Source of the DNA: Aspidiotus rigidus
Taxonomy: Eukaryota > Arthropoda > Insecta > Hemiptera > Diaspididae
Reading direction: 5' to 3'
Assembly: GCA_035079385.1 (NCBI GenBank)
Contig: JAVHKY010000059.1
Span: forward strand, 601,001 to 665,000
Length of the DNA: 64,000 nt
In this document: piece after piece, positions 11,012-22,300 of the stretch
Position numbering within the stretch: position 1 is the first letter of the stretch
How the letters are laid out: the number at the start of each line of letters is the position of its first letter
Notes under the pieces: generated by a model
Seen by the model: only the letters and a program-made list of their open reading frames with translations
Told to the model about the DNA's origin: nothing
Database searches by the model: none
Made by a program: the position numbers and the translations under genes

Positions 11012-13684
11012 GTGTCATCGTTTGGAGTTAAACGTGGTTGTAAAAGTCAAAAGTCAGTAGATCGTAAGTAAGTTAGAGTTGAGTCAATTGTTTCGGAGTT
11101 GTTATTGAGAGTTTGTTGTATATTAATAGAAATGTTGAGGGAAGATCGGAGAGGTTGTAAAGTCGGGCAAGAGAAAAAGTGTTCAACTGTTAAATTGTCT
11201 TCGAGACAGTGCGGACATGATGGTGGGCCAAGGTTTGCTAGAAGGTGAGTATGAGTAAGACGAGTGTGTCCCATTCTCAGTCGAGCTAAGATGACTTCCT
11301 CTCGTCTAGAATGTCTGTGGGATGAAGACCAAGAAGAGGGATTGGTTTTAATTTTTCTCAATTTGTTGTCAGTTAAATTTTTCCAAGAGGAAAGCCAAAG
11401 TTGGGAAATTGAGGAAGCGTAATATACTTTTAGGTCTTTTGCCGGTGAGAGAATAGGGTCCGTTATTTTAGGAAGAGATGTTGCTTGTTTGGCTGCTTTA
11501 TCTACTGAGTCGTGAGGTGGAAAGTCAACGTGTCCAGGAATCCAAGCCAGAGTGATATGAGAGTTTATTAATTTCGTAGTGTGGAGAGCCAAAAATATAC
11601 GTTGAATTAAGGGGTTAGTTGAGAAAGGATCCTCAATGGCTTGTAGAGACGAGAGGGAGTCGGTCAAAAGAAGGTATTTTTGTTCCGGTAGTAGTTGCGC
11701 AATTTGTGATATACAGGCAAGGATACCGTTTAATTCAGCTGTGTATACCGACGCTGAATTTCGTATGCGGTATGCCTCCATTTCGCCACCAATGGAGAAC
11801 GCGTAAGATGTTCTATGGCGATATTTTGAGCCATCTGTGAGACAAAGGGTATAACCTGCAAATTCGTCGATAAGTTTTGCTATATGTTTTCGATAAATTG
11901 AATTGCTGACTTTAGGAACTTCCGTAAGGTCTAGTCTGATATCAGGAATGGAGAAGAGCCATGGGGGGGTAGCTGTCAGGATAGGCGGAAGGGTTGAAAT
12001 TTTGAGATTACGAGCGAGAGAAGTTTCTAAACAAGTATGGATATGTTTTGTTGGTTGACGATTAAAAATTGGATTAATTTCAGAGATTAAAGATTTGTAA
12101 ACGGGGGAATTTGGAAATTCAGATATCGAAATAAGAAGATTCGAAGAGAGGGTGGATCGGCGAACAGATAGAGGTGGTTCCGCTGCCTCGGCACACAGAC
12201 TAAGACTAGGGCTCGTTCTGAATGCTCCCAAAACCAGCCTAAGAGATGAGGAATGGATTGTGTCCAAAAGAGCTAAAGACGATTTATTGGCGAGATTGTA
12301 GATAGGGGCTCCATAGTCCAGTTGTGATCGGATTAAACTTTTGTACAGATTTAGGAGTAATTTTCGGTTGCAACCCAGTCGAGGGTGAGAAAGATATTTT
12401 AGGGTATTCATCGAGCGTAAATATTTGGCTTTTAGTAATTTGATGTGTGGAATCCAAGTTAGTTTTTGATCAAGTAAGAGTCCGAGAAATTTAATTGAAT
12501 CAGTGGTTTTAATTGGAAAATTTTGAAGATAAAGTGAGGGAGTTGATGGAGGAGATTTCTTTTTTTTATGGAAAGTGATTACGAATGTTTTGTTTTGGGA
12601 AAATTGGAAGCCGCGGTCAGATGACCAAGAGGAAATATTGTCCAAGGATTCTTGTAAGAGTCTGTGAGCCCTGATAGGATTTGAAGAGCGGAGCGAGATG
12701 CTGTAATCGTCGGCAAAAAGTCTTTGAGAAATTGGGAAGCTGGTGTTTAATGGAAGGTCGTTAATGGCGACCAAAAAGAGAAGAACGCTCAGTACTTCTC
12801 CTTGCGGAACACCGTTTTCAATTATATAATGAGAGGAGAGCTTATCCTGTAGTCTGACGGAGATGAATCTCTCTTGTAGGAAACTTTGGAGAATTTTTGG
12901 AAGATTTCCTCGTAGACCGAATGTAAATAGTTGTTTACATATGTAATGTCTCCAGACCCGCGGGTACGCTTCTTGAAGATCGAAGAATATTGTATAGAGG
13001 GGGGATTTCGAAAGGAAGGCTTGTTGAATTTGGGTGTGGAGGTCAGCAAGAGCTTGAATTGAGTTACGACCTTTTCTGAAGCCATATTGTACAGGGGATA
13101 GTAGATTGTTTTGTTCGAGGAACCACCAAAGTCTTTTGTTAATTATTTTTGAAACAGTTTGCCCAACACACTGGTGAGGGCAATGGGCCGATATGAAGAG
13201 GGGGAAGACGGATCTTTTCCAGGTTTCAGAATAGGTAGAATGAACGCCAATTTCCAGTCTGAAGGGTAGATACCTTCTGATAAAATCGAATTGAAAAGAG
13301 AAAGGAGATATTCAAGAGCGGTAGGGTGAAGATTTTTGAGCATAGTGGCATGTATGTTGTCCGGTCCTGGGGATGCATTTTTGAGATTTTTGTGTAGGGT
13401 TGAGGTGAGTTCGATTTGAGTGATTGGTTGATTGTAACAGTGAGTGTTGTCGGAGGAATCGAAATTTATCAGGGAGGATTCTGATTCATATTTTTTTCGA
13501 AGGAATGAGGCGGAATAATTTGAGTTCGATGAGACAAAAGAAAAGTGGGAGACAAGTGCTTCGGCTATATCCTGTGTGTGTGTGTAAAGATTGAATCATT
13601 CATTTCTATGTGGTTAATTTGATGAGAAGAGAACCTCCCTGATAATTTCTTAATGTCTCTCCACATAGAGGCATTAGAAAAACT
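11011..13684 (-). pseudogene. Non-LTR retrotransposon ORF2, RT and RNase H part
   Basis: Minus strand, read from 13684 down to the stop at 11047. RT motifs: LPILKPGKDPSSPSSYRPIA, QYGFRKGRNSIQALADL, then PLYTIFFDLQEAYPRV (motif A), GVPQGEVLSVLLF (motif B), RLFADDYSISL (motif C). An RNase H domain follows with its acidic set: LTDGSKYRHRTSYAF, YTAELNGILA, LLTDSLSSLQAI, VDKAAKQA. The protein ends in LRMGHTRLTH and a Cys/His knuckle CPHCLEDNLTVEHFFSC. This layout (EN-RT-RNase H-knuckle) points to the I/Jockey-type superfamily. Lesions: a one-base loss in an A-run near 13155 and a frameshift near 13580 in a TG repeat. The rest is open (575 codons from 12774 to 11047). Confidence 0.93.
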
Positions 13685-14797
13685 ACGGCTTCCTTAACGA
13701 AGTTAAACGAGGAACGCAGGGAACCTGTTTTATGATTGGAATGATATTTGGTATTGAAAATTCAAGGAAACTTATATCTGGAGGAAGGTAGTGAAAAGAA
13801 GGTTTAGACCAATATAATATAGTTGGATAAATCAGGTTTCTTGTTAAAATTTTCACTCTTGAGCTATACATGATAGGAGGGGGATTTGGAAAAATTTCGA
13901 CTCTCGAGCTATATTTGGATTAGTTGGTCTGTCTCTCTCCTATTATATAGCTCGAGAGTCGAAATTTTTCTAAGTCCCTCTCCTATCATATATGGCTCGA
14001 GGATCGAAATTTTTCTAAGTCCTCCTTCTATCATCTATAGCTCGAGAGTCAAAATTTTTCTAAGTCCCTCTCCTATCATATATGGCTCGAGGATCGAAAT
14101 TTTTCCAAGTCCCCCTTCTATCATCTATAGCTCGAGAGTCGAAATTTTTCCAAGTCCCTCTCCTATCACATATGGCTCGAGAGTCGAAATTTTTCTAAGT
14201 CCCTCTCCTATCACATATGGCTCGAGAGTCGAAATTTTTCTAAGTCCCCCTCCTATCATATATAGCTCGAGAGTCGAAATTTTTCTAAGTCCCTCTCCTA
14301 TCATATATGGCTCGAGGATCGAAATTTGTCCAAGTCCCCCTTCTATCATATATAGCTCGAGAGTCGAAATTTTTCAAGTCTCCCCTCCTATCATATATAG
14401 AAAATTTTTCCAAGTCTCTCTCCTATTATATAGCTCGAGAGTCGAAAATTTTCTAAGTCCCTCTCCTGTCATATAGCTCGAGAGTCGAAATTTTTCTAAG
14501 TCCTCCTTCTATCATATATAGCTCGAGAGTCAAAATTTTTCCAAGTCCCCCTCCTATCACATATGGCTCGAGAGTCGAAATTTTTCTAAGTCCCCCTCCT
14601 ATCATATATAGCTCGAGAGTCGAAATTTTTTCCAAGTCCCCCTCCTATCATATATAGTTCGAGAGTCGAAATTTTTCTAAGTCCCTCTCCTATTATATAT
14701 GGCTCGAGGGTCGCAATTTTTCTAAGTTTTTCGCTGGACGGCGGACGGCGGACGGCAGATTTCTCAAATAGCCCCCCATAAAACAGGTTCCCTGTTA
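13685..14797 (-). mobile_element. AACAGG-type minisatellite element inserted in the non-LTR ORF2
   Basis: Reading the minus strand, it begins TAACAGGGAACCTGTTTTAT at 14797, has a G/C-rich block (GCCGTCCGCC), about 15 copies of a 45-bp minisatellite, then the inverted copy CATAAAACAGGTTCCCTG, a stem-loop (TTAAC-TTC-GTTAA type) and the end GGAAGCCGT at 13685. The non-LTR frame breaks exactly at both edges (SWRSFVAN to the right, SFSNASMWRDIKKL to the left). No target-site duplication is visible. These are features of Helentron-associated (DINE-1/HINE-like) elements; that class is an inference. The long open frame at 13886-14476 is only the 45-bp repeat read in frame. Confidence 0.8.
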
Positions 14798-15490
14798 ACA
14801 GGTTGGCGACAAAAGATCTCCATGACTCCTTCTTTGCTGAACGGATCAGGAGTCTTGTTTTGGCTCTTAATTTTTTGTAGTTGATGAAATCGAGTTGAGA
14901 GCGAGAGCGGTTATAAATTCGGTAAGCTTTGCGTCTGTTCTTAATGGCAATGTTGATTTCGTTTGACCACCATGGGACTTGTCTCGGTTTTAGTGTTCCT
15001 AAAGTGAGAGGTATTGATGCTTCTGCAGCTTGAATTATAAATTTCGTAAATTGAGCGATTGCTGTTCCATCATTAGAGGGGTCGGGTAAAGAACTTGTGT
15101 CGTAGGTGAGATCGCGAAATTTGGCCCAATTGGCTTCCTGGGTTTTCCAACGGGGAGTTGATTTAAGGGAAGGAGGGGAGGAGTCTGATGTTAATAGTAT
15201 AGGGAAATGGTTGCTGTTGCATAAATCCGGGAGGGTAGACCAATTTAGTGTAGGAGTTATGGATGTTGAACAGAGCGTTAAATCAATGACCGAGAGGGAT
15301 CCAGAGGACGAATTTAGGTGGGTAGGAATTTGAGGGATGTTCAAGATGTGTAAGTCAGAAAAAGAAGATAGAATTTGGTCTATAATGTTACCTCGAGAGT
15401 TTGAGTGAAATTTACCATTTATTATGATTCCCCATGTTGGGCTATGGGCATTAAAGTTTCCACATAGTTGATTGCTTAAAACCTGTGAAA
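14798..15490 (-). pseudogene. Non-LTR retrotransposon ORF2, endonuclease end and EN-RT linker
   Basis: The 5' part of the element at 11.0-13.7 kb, separated from it by the insertion. It contains CGNFNAHSPTWG, the GDFNAHH-WG motif of apurinic-type endonucleases (first D changed to N), LSVIDLTLCS (the SDH/IDL region), and the linker VPWWSNEINIAIKNRRKAYR. Homology stops near 15490, so the element is 5'-truncated or rearranged and lacks the N-terminal half of EN and any ORF1. Confidence 0.85.
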
Positions 15491-16272
15491 ACCATTTGAA
15501 AATATGCCTCTTTGCGATGTACAGCACTTCCAGACGGTCAATATTAATCACAATACCTTGAAATATCATTAGCCCAGGCAAATTAGCTTTCGCTACCTCA
15601 CGTTTGTTCGCGCAAATGGGTTCATCGAGGTGCCCATAGTAACAATCCAAAAACTTTACGCCCTCACCGACGCCGCTACCACCAGGGGGGACGGAACGTG
15701 TCTCAACTTTCAGGTTTTTCGATTTTTCCCATTGTTGGGGGATGTACCTCAGAAAATTGGTATAGCATTCGGCTGGACGAGTGATCTTGATTTATTAAGG
15801 GACATGGAGAAATTTTTTTGTAGGTTGATATGGTTGAGGAAGGAAGGTTGACGTTCGGCTGATGATGTGTTCATCGTCGACTAACATAACCAGATGATGT
15901 ATCGATAACCCTTTCCTTTTAAATTAGCCGTCTTAGGATTTGACGAGGAATAAAAACTGAAAGAAGTTCGTGTATGCAAGGTGTCGTAGAAATGTAAGTG
16001 AATGCGCTATTTAAAAGTTGGGCTCATTGAGTAATTCTTTATAGCTTGTAAAGCATTATAATATCCATTGTATGATATTATAGAGTAGATTTGCACGTAC
16101 TCGTACACGCACCGCTGCGTTTTTCTTTTATTTGTGTCATCAAGACATTGTTCTAATAATAATCAGAACTATTGTTATTTCTTGTGTACCTATTTCTCTT
16201 CTTTTCAACATCTTTCTTGGTACTTCAGCGCTAAAGTTTTAATGTTTTCTTTTTTTTTTTCTTTATTTTCAG
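15491..16272. other. Non-coding, nothing recognised before Graf exon a
   Basis: Contains open frames on both strands without recognisable similarity. A T-tract acceptor precedes the exon at 16273. Confidence 0.5.
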
Positions 16273-16344
16273 CTCGACCGGGCGTACGAACAGATAATAA
16301 TGCCGTTGGAAAATTTTCGCAAAGATCATGTTGGCGGCGTAAAG
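16273..16344 (+). CDS. Graf: Graf exon a (BAR domain, first exon in window)
   Basis: 24 codons, phase 0/0, between a polypyrimidine-AG acceptor and a GTAAGT donor. Encodes the BAR helix segment with [15 protein letters not shown], matching the PLE-FRKE-IG block of Graf BAR domains. The preceding residues must come from an exon left of the window or one I could not recognise in 1-16272. Confidence 0.9.
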
Positions 16345-19300
16345 GTAAGTCACTGTCAAAATATGACTTTTTCGATGACACCAGATGGTCTGAATTTGAA
16401 GGAATCGATATATCAAAAGATTAGAAGTTGGCTAATTTTTCTTAGCATTTTTGAATTTACTAGGAAACAAATTTAAAAAAAGCATTCATCCCCTCCGGCT
16501 TATTCTCGTCAGTTTAATACCTTTAACCAAATCTGTTTGTGTCAGGTCCGTAGTCAAGGGGAGAATGAGAAGAAACGAGCCCTTTTCTACATGAGTCTCT
16601 CTAGCCGAAAATACACATCTTTAGTGAGGAACAATCAGTGGAAAAAAGTTTTGGCAAGTTCGGAGCCCCTACTACAAATTGACTTTGACTACGGGCCTGA
16701 TTTGTGTAAAATATCTCAATATCCTGTAGGATGCATGAGAAGTTTTAAAGTAGATTTTGAACTGAAAAAGCTCGAGTCAAGGGTAGGCGAAATAGTGTGA
16801 TGCGAGTGGGGCGGGTATTTAGGTACATTTGAAAAAGCAGCGCATAAATTTAATTGAATCGCTATGAAATATGATTTTACGAAATTTCAGGAAGGACGAA
16901 AGAAATTCGAAAAACAGACGGCCAAATTTTGTCAAAGTCAAGAACGGTATCTGAATTTATCGACGAAGAAACAGGATTCCGTGTTACAAGAGGTGAGTGG
17001 TAAAATTGAGTAAATGAATTTCATTAGTCACGATTTTGTGCACTTCGATTAGTCTCATGAAAAAGAAGTTGCTTAAGTGTCTCATTTACCTCTTCTACGA
17101 AGATTTCTCCCACTCCGAGGTCAACATTAGCAGCTGGAAAAATTCTTCAGAGCTTTAGGAAAGGAGTGATGATGGAAGAATGATTCGAAAAATACGGTTT
17201 TTCTTTCAGCTATTGCTTGAAAATTCAGAGATTCGTTGTTCGCTCAGAGCTTTTCATCTCTGTTATCATCAGGGCCGGATTGAAGGGGGGCGAGGGGGCC
17301 ATTCGACCCGGGCACTCGCAGTTGCAGTTTGAGAATCAACAATGAACAATATGTATTATTACGAAACACAGAGAAGGTTGATGGGGAATGGTTAAGGAGT
17401 AAGTAAGTTGACTCCAACTGGAGTTGAAAAGGATTTTTTTACAAGGGATGTGGGACCCTTACAAAAAAAAAGATGGTCTAGACCTACTATAAGCCTAGTA
17501 TAATATAGTTCGAGAGTCTAAATTTTTCTCGAATTTCGAGCTATATATGATAGGAGGGGGACTTCAAAAAATTTCGACCTCCAACAGTGGACCAGAAAGA
17601 TGTTGGGAGTTTGCGTTGAATCTGTCGTAGCGCGAAAACACGAAACGGTAGACGTATAGTTTAAATATACGAATTTTGTATCTCAATTTTATCTTTAATT
17701 TGAGCCATATCCGAACTTTCTACGACTTTTTTGAGCCGAGTTATGGACCGAAATGTGCCGAAAATTCACCAAATCGCCATGGTTCCCAAAATAGGGCTTG
17801 AAAATCAATTAATTTACAGTTTGAGCTGAATTTCGAAAATTTTAAGAATCAAATTATTGTTTCCTAAGTGAATTTGGACAGGGAAAACGAAAAAAAATAG
17901 TAACAAAACCCTAAGAAGCACCAAAATGGGTTAATGGGCCCAAAAGGGGTCAAAATTTCACCAAGTTGGAAAATTGTTCCAACTTTTGAATTGTAATCCA
18001 ATTTTTAAGTGGAATTTCGCGCTGAGTCCGAAAAAAATATTTACAAAACTTTTCGAAGCATCGAAATGAGTTGATGGGCCCAAAAAGGGTCAAAATTTCC
18101 CCAAATTGGAGAATCGTTTAAACTTTCAAATTTTAATTCAATTTTCAAGTGGAATTCCGCGTTGAGTCCGAAAAAAATGCTTCAAAAATACTCCGGAGCA
18201 CCGAAATGGGTTGATGGGCTCAAAGAGAATCAAAATTCCTCCAAGATGAAAAATTTGCGTAATCTTCAAAAGTTGTTTTTAATTCTGAAGTAATATTTAG
18301 CGCCGAGTCCGAGAAAAATACTTAAATGACCCTAGATGATCTCCAAAATTAAAAATCAAAAATTTTTCTCGACAAGTTCATCTGCCGTTGAGTGCTCGCG
18401 GAGTGAGAGATCGACTAGCGTCGGGTGACAGATCTGAAAGAGGAAATTGCGGAAATTCTCCTCAGTTGGGGATTGGAGGGAGACGAAAAACTCACCTTTC
18501 GTTGAAGGTGCGCCGTGAGAGATCGACTGAGCTCTGCGTATGATCAAAGCGGGAAAAAATGCGAAAACTCTCGTTGTTTCAGTCAAAGAACGCAAAGTTG
18601 GTCTTCTGTTGCGTGCTTGCGATGAGAGATCAACTGACGCCCCACTTATGAACAAAGCGGGCTAAAGTGCAAAAACTCCTTAATTCAGGTGATAGGAGGA
18701 TACTGCAAATTCGGTCTTGCTCGTGATGAGCGATCAGCTACAGCTCAGTCTTTGATTGAGGCACACGAACGTCCGGAGTTTCTCGGGGTTTCACCCGGAG
18801 GAGGGAATGATACCGTCAAGCTCGACTTTCGTCATGAGCTCGCCCCGTGTAAGATAAAGGCAGGCGAATGATCCCTGGGTTCAACGTAGATCGACTGGGA
18901 CCCCGCGTATGATCGAGGCGGGTGCTTCCGCAAAAACTCTCGTTGTTTCTTGCCAAGGAGAGAATAATACGGGCGACTTCGTTTTCCATTACATGCTCGC
19001 GGTAAGAGATCGACTGAGGCCCCGTGTATGATCAAGGCGGGTGCTTCCGCAAAAGCTCCTGTTGTTTTGGGCGAAAGAGAGAATGATACCGGTGACTCCG
19101 TTTTCCATTTGACCTTTTTTGAGCCAATTAACCCATTTTGGTGCTTCGCAGAATTTTTTAAGAATTTTATTCAGATTCAGCGCTAAATTTTATCTTTGAA
19201 TCGAGAAAAACTTCTAAGATTAGGCGGTTTTATCATTTTGGGAAAATTTCGACCCTTTTTAGGCCCATTAACCCATTTTGGTGCTTCGCAGAATTTTTTA

Positions 19301-22300
19301 AGAATTTTATTCAGATCCAGCGCTGAATTTTTTCTCAGAAGCGAGAAAAACTTCTAAGATTAGGTGGTTTTTTCATTTTGGGGAAATTTTGAACCTTTTT
19401 AGGCCCATTAACCCATTTTGGTGCTTCGCAGAATTTTTTAACAATTTTATTCAGATTTAGCGCCAAATTTTATTTCAGAAGCGAGAAAAACTTTGAAGAT
19501 TAGGCTGTCTTATAATTTTGGGAAAATTTTGACCCTTTTCAGGCCCATTAACCCATTTCGATGCTTCGAAGAATTTTTTAAACATTTTTTTCGGACTCAG
19601 CGCGAAATTTTACTGCAGGATCGGGGGACACTTTGAAGGTTACGCGATTCTTTCAATCATGGTAAATTGTTTTTCGATAATTCACAATTTTGGGAACCCC
19701 TGCTCTACAATTTCGGCATTCTTTGGTCCATAACTCGGCTCAGAAAAGTCGTAGAAACTTCGGATCTGGCTCAAATTGAAGATAAAATTGAGATACAAAA
19801 TTCGTACATTTAAACTACACGTCTGACGTTTTGCGTTCTCGCGCTACAACAGATTTAGCGCAAACTCCCATTTAACTGGTAACATCTTTCTGGTCTACCC
19901 TGTATATGATTTTGACTCTCGAGCTATATATGGTGGGAGGGGGACTTGGAAATATTTTGAATTTCGATTTATAAATGACAGGGACATGGAAAAAATTCGA
20001 CTCTCTAGCTATAGATGATAGGAGGGGAAGTTGGAAAGAATTTCGACTATCGAGCTATATATGAAAGGAGGGGAACTTGGAAAAAATTAATGGCTAGGAA
20101 GTCGAAATTTTTTTCAAGTTTTTGCCGGACAGCGGGGCACGGACTTCGAAACTCATCTGATACGAGAGACTTGGGACCCAAAAATTGATCTATGCCGTCA
20201 TCCAATTGTGACGTCATACGTCCGGACTTTGGAGCTAGGAAGGGGACTTTAGAAAAAATTATTTATGACGTCATCAAATTGTGAAGTCGAAGACCCGGAC
20301 TTTGGAGCTGTATATGGTAGGAGGGGGGGGGGGGAATTGTCGACCTCCTTAAGGCTGCCGTCCGGACGGCAGACATTTTCTCTGAAAAACTCCCGATAAA
20401 ACAGGTTCCTTGTTAAAATTTGCCCCGAAAGCTCACAAAAGCTAGACCCGACCCTGGTTATCCTCAAAACTTTCTTAATTTCTTCATCCTTTTTCTACTA
20501 CTTTTTTAAAAATAGATTTACCTTAATTGATAATTTTATGTTACTTTCCTTTGCCGGTGGAAAGGGCCCGCATCATCATCCATTTTCACTTTTTGTAGAA
20601 TTTAGATGCACAATTTCAGAATCGAGGTCAAGCCCCAACTAAAACCGAGTAGAAAAGCACCAAACATACGGAACGCTTTGAAGGGATAGACTTGCTTTCT
20701 GTATCACCTCTGGGTATAAATAAACCCAATAGAAGTCCATTAATTTCATTTCTGACTCAATAAAAAAATTGAAATTTGAGTTCTTAGGTTGAGTAAGATA
20801 TTTTTTTTGTAATTTTGATGGTATTTTAAGGCGAATTTTCAAGTTGTAAGGAAGTGCAAACCGCCTGACACCGTCCCTCCGTGCTACACCGCTGGAATTA
20901 TGGTTTTGTGGAACGCCTTTTAAGAGCTTTATAAAATTTAAATAATTTCAATTTTTTAATTTAGTAGACACCCTGCATCATCTTAAGATAGAGGATGAGG
21001 AAAGGGTCTAGTAGAACGAGAAAGGTCCATCTGCCCCCGAGAAATGCATCTACCAAAACTGAATCAACATACTAATTTTTTCAGGGCGCACACTCCTCAA
21101 AAAATGTAGAAAAAAATGAAGATGTACCAAGTTTGTTAGATACATCTCTCGGGGCCATATCAAAACTACCGCGGCCCCGAAATCTTTAGAGGAAATAACA
21201 CAATTGGCGAAGAGGAATGCGGCGATCGAAAAAGGATAGGTCTATAAAAATAATACTATTTGACCGGCGCTTTATGCGATTCGTGAGCAGCATTTTCCAT
21301 TCGCTTTTCGTGTCTTCGACAATAATGATGATAATTGAGTAACGCGGTCGAAAAATTAATGAAGAAACGTGTTTCCGTTCGCTCTAGTAGGGCACTCGAC
21401 GAATGAATGAATGAATGAGGAAACGGAAATTCAGCTTTTAGCTCCTCATAAAGTTCTGCCTTCTAATGGAGTTACTATGTTTCTAATTCGCTACTCGTTT
21501 TCCATCTGATTACTTGACATCAAGTGTACAAACCGTGTCACTAAAACCGTATTAAAACGTTTTCATTATCTCGTTATACGAGCGTGCATGCGCGAAATTC
21601 ATCATGACGTAGATTGCAGGCGCATTCCTCGTGCATTTTCATATTAACACAATGCATACCTAAACGTTTACCCAATTAATGAATGAATCCTATGAACATC
21701 GGCACGCTTGGATATTTTATGCGAACAACGCTCAGTCGGCCCTTTATAGGCATTCTTACCTATGTTGCATAATAAATTCTAAGCTTCCGAATTCGAACGA
21801 GTAACGGTTCTGTGTACAGTATTTTATAAATTCGACAGTAGTCTACAGATATCAGGCGTTAATTTAATAATGCCTGTATGCTATTAGCCAGTGGGTCAGG
21901 GTTAAGTAATTTAGACATGGCTAGGAAATTATCAAGCAGACATCGTAAGAGATTTCTCAAGGGGAAAATACGATACGCGTACAATCACGATTTAAACCTT
22001 GGATATTACATACTCGGAGATAAACCGAACAGTGATCGAGCAGCAAGACATTTATAAAACAGTTTTATAGAGATGATTCTTATTGAAAGTGACTTCGGAC
22101 AAGTTTAATACGAATATCAAACGTGGTGTACAACAGGTAAAACTGGTACAATACTTAAAAGCGAAGGGACGATGATGCGACTTCTAAACGCGAGCGATGT
22201 AGAAAAACATCGCTATACTATCGATCAAAACTCAGATTAACTCATGATACGGGAAGTTGTGAACCAGTATTGTAATCCTCGAAGAGAAAAAATTCCGAAG

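Larger units (their letters stand above)
17270..20456. mobile_element. hAT-type DNA element containing nested insertions
   Basis: Terminal inverted repeats CAGGGCCGGATTGA (17270) and its partner ending AGACCCGACCCTG (20456). They are flanked by 8-bp duplications GTTATCAT (17262-17269) and GTTATCCT (20457-20464), seven of eight identical, the size made by hAT transposases. No transposase frame is seen. The interior is mostly other elements: an AACAGG-type element (to about 20423) and inside that the large inverted-repeat element at 17584-19903. Confidence 0.75.

Noticed and set aside
16537..16800. 87-codon open frame between Graf exons a and b
   Set aside because: Exons a and b join in phase 0 and give the continuous family sequence without it; the frame has no Graf similarity and starts inside the intron.
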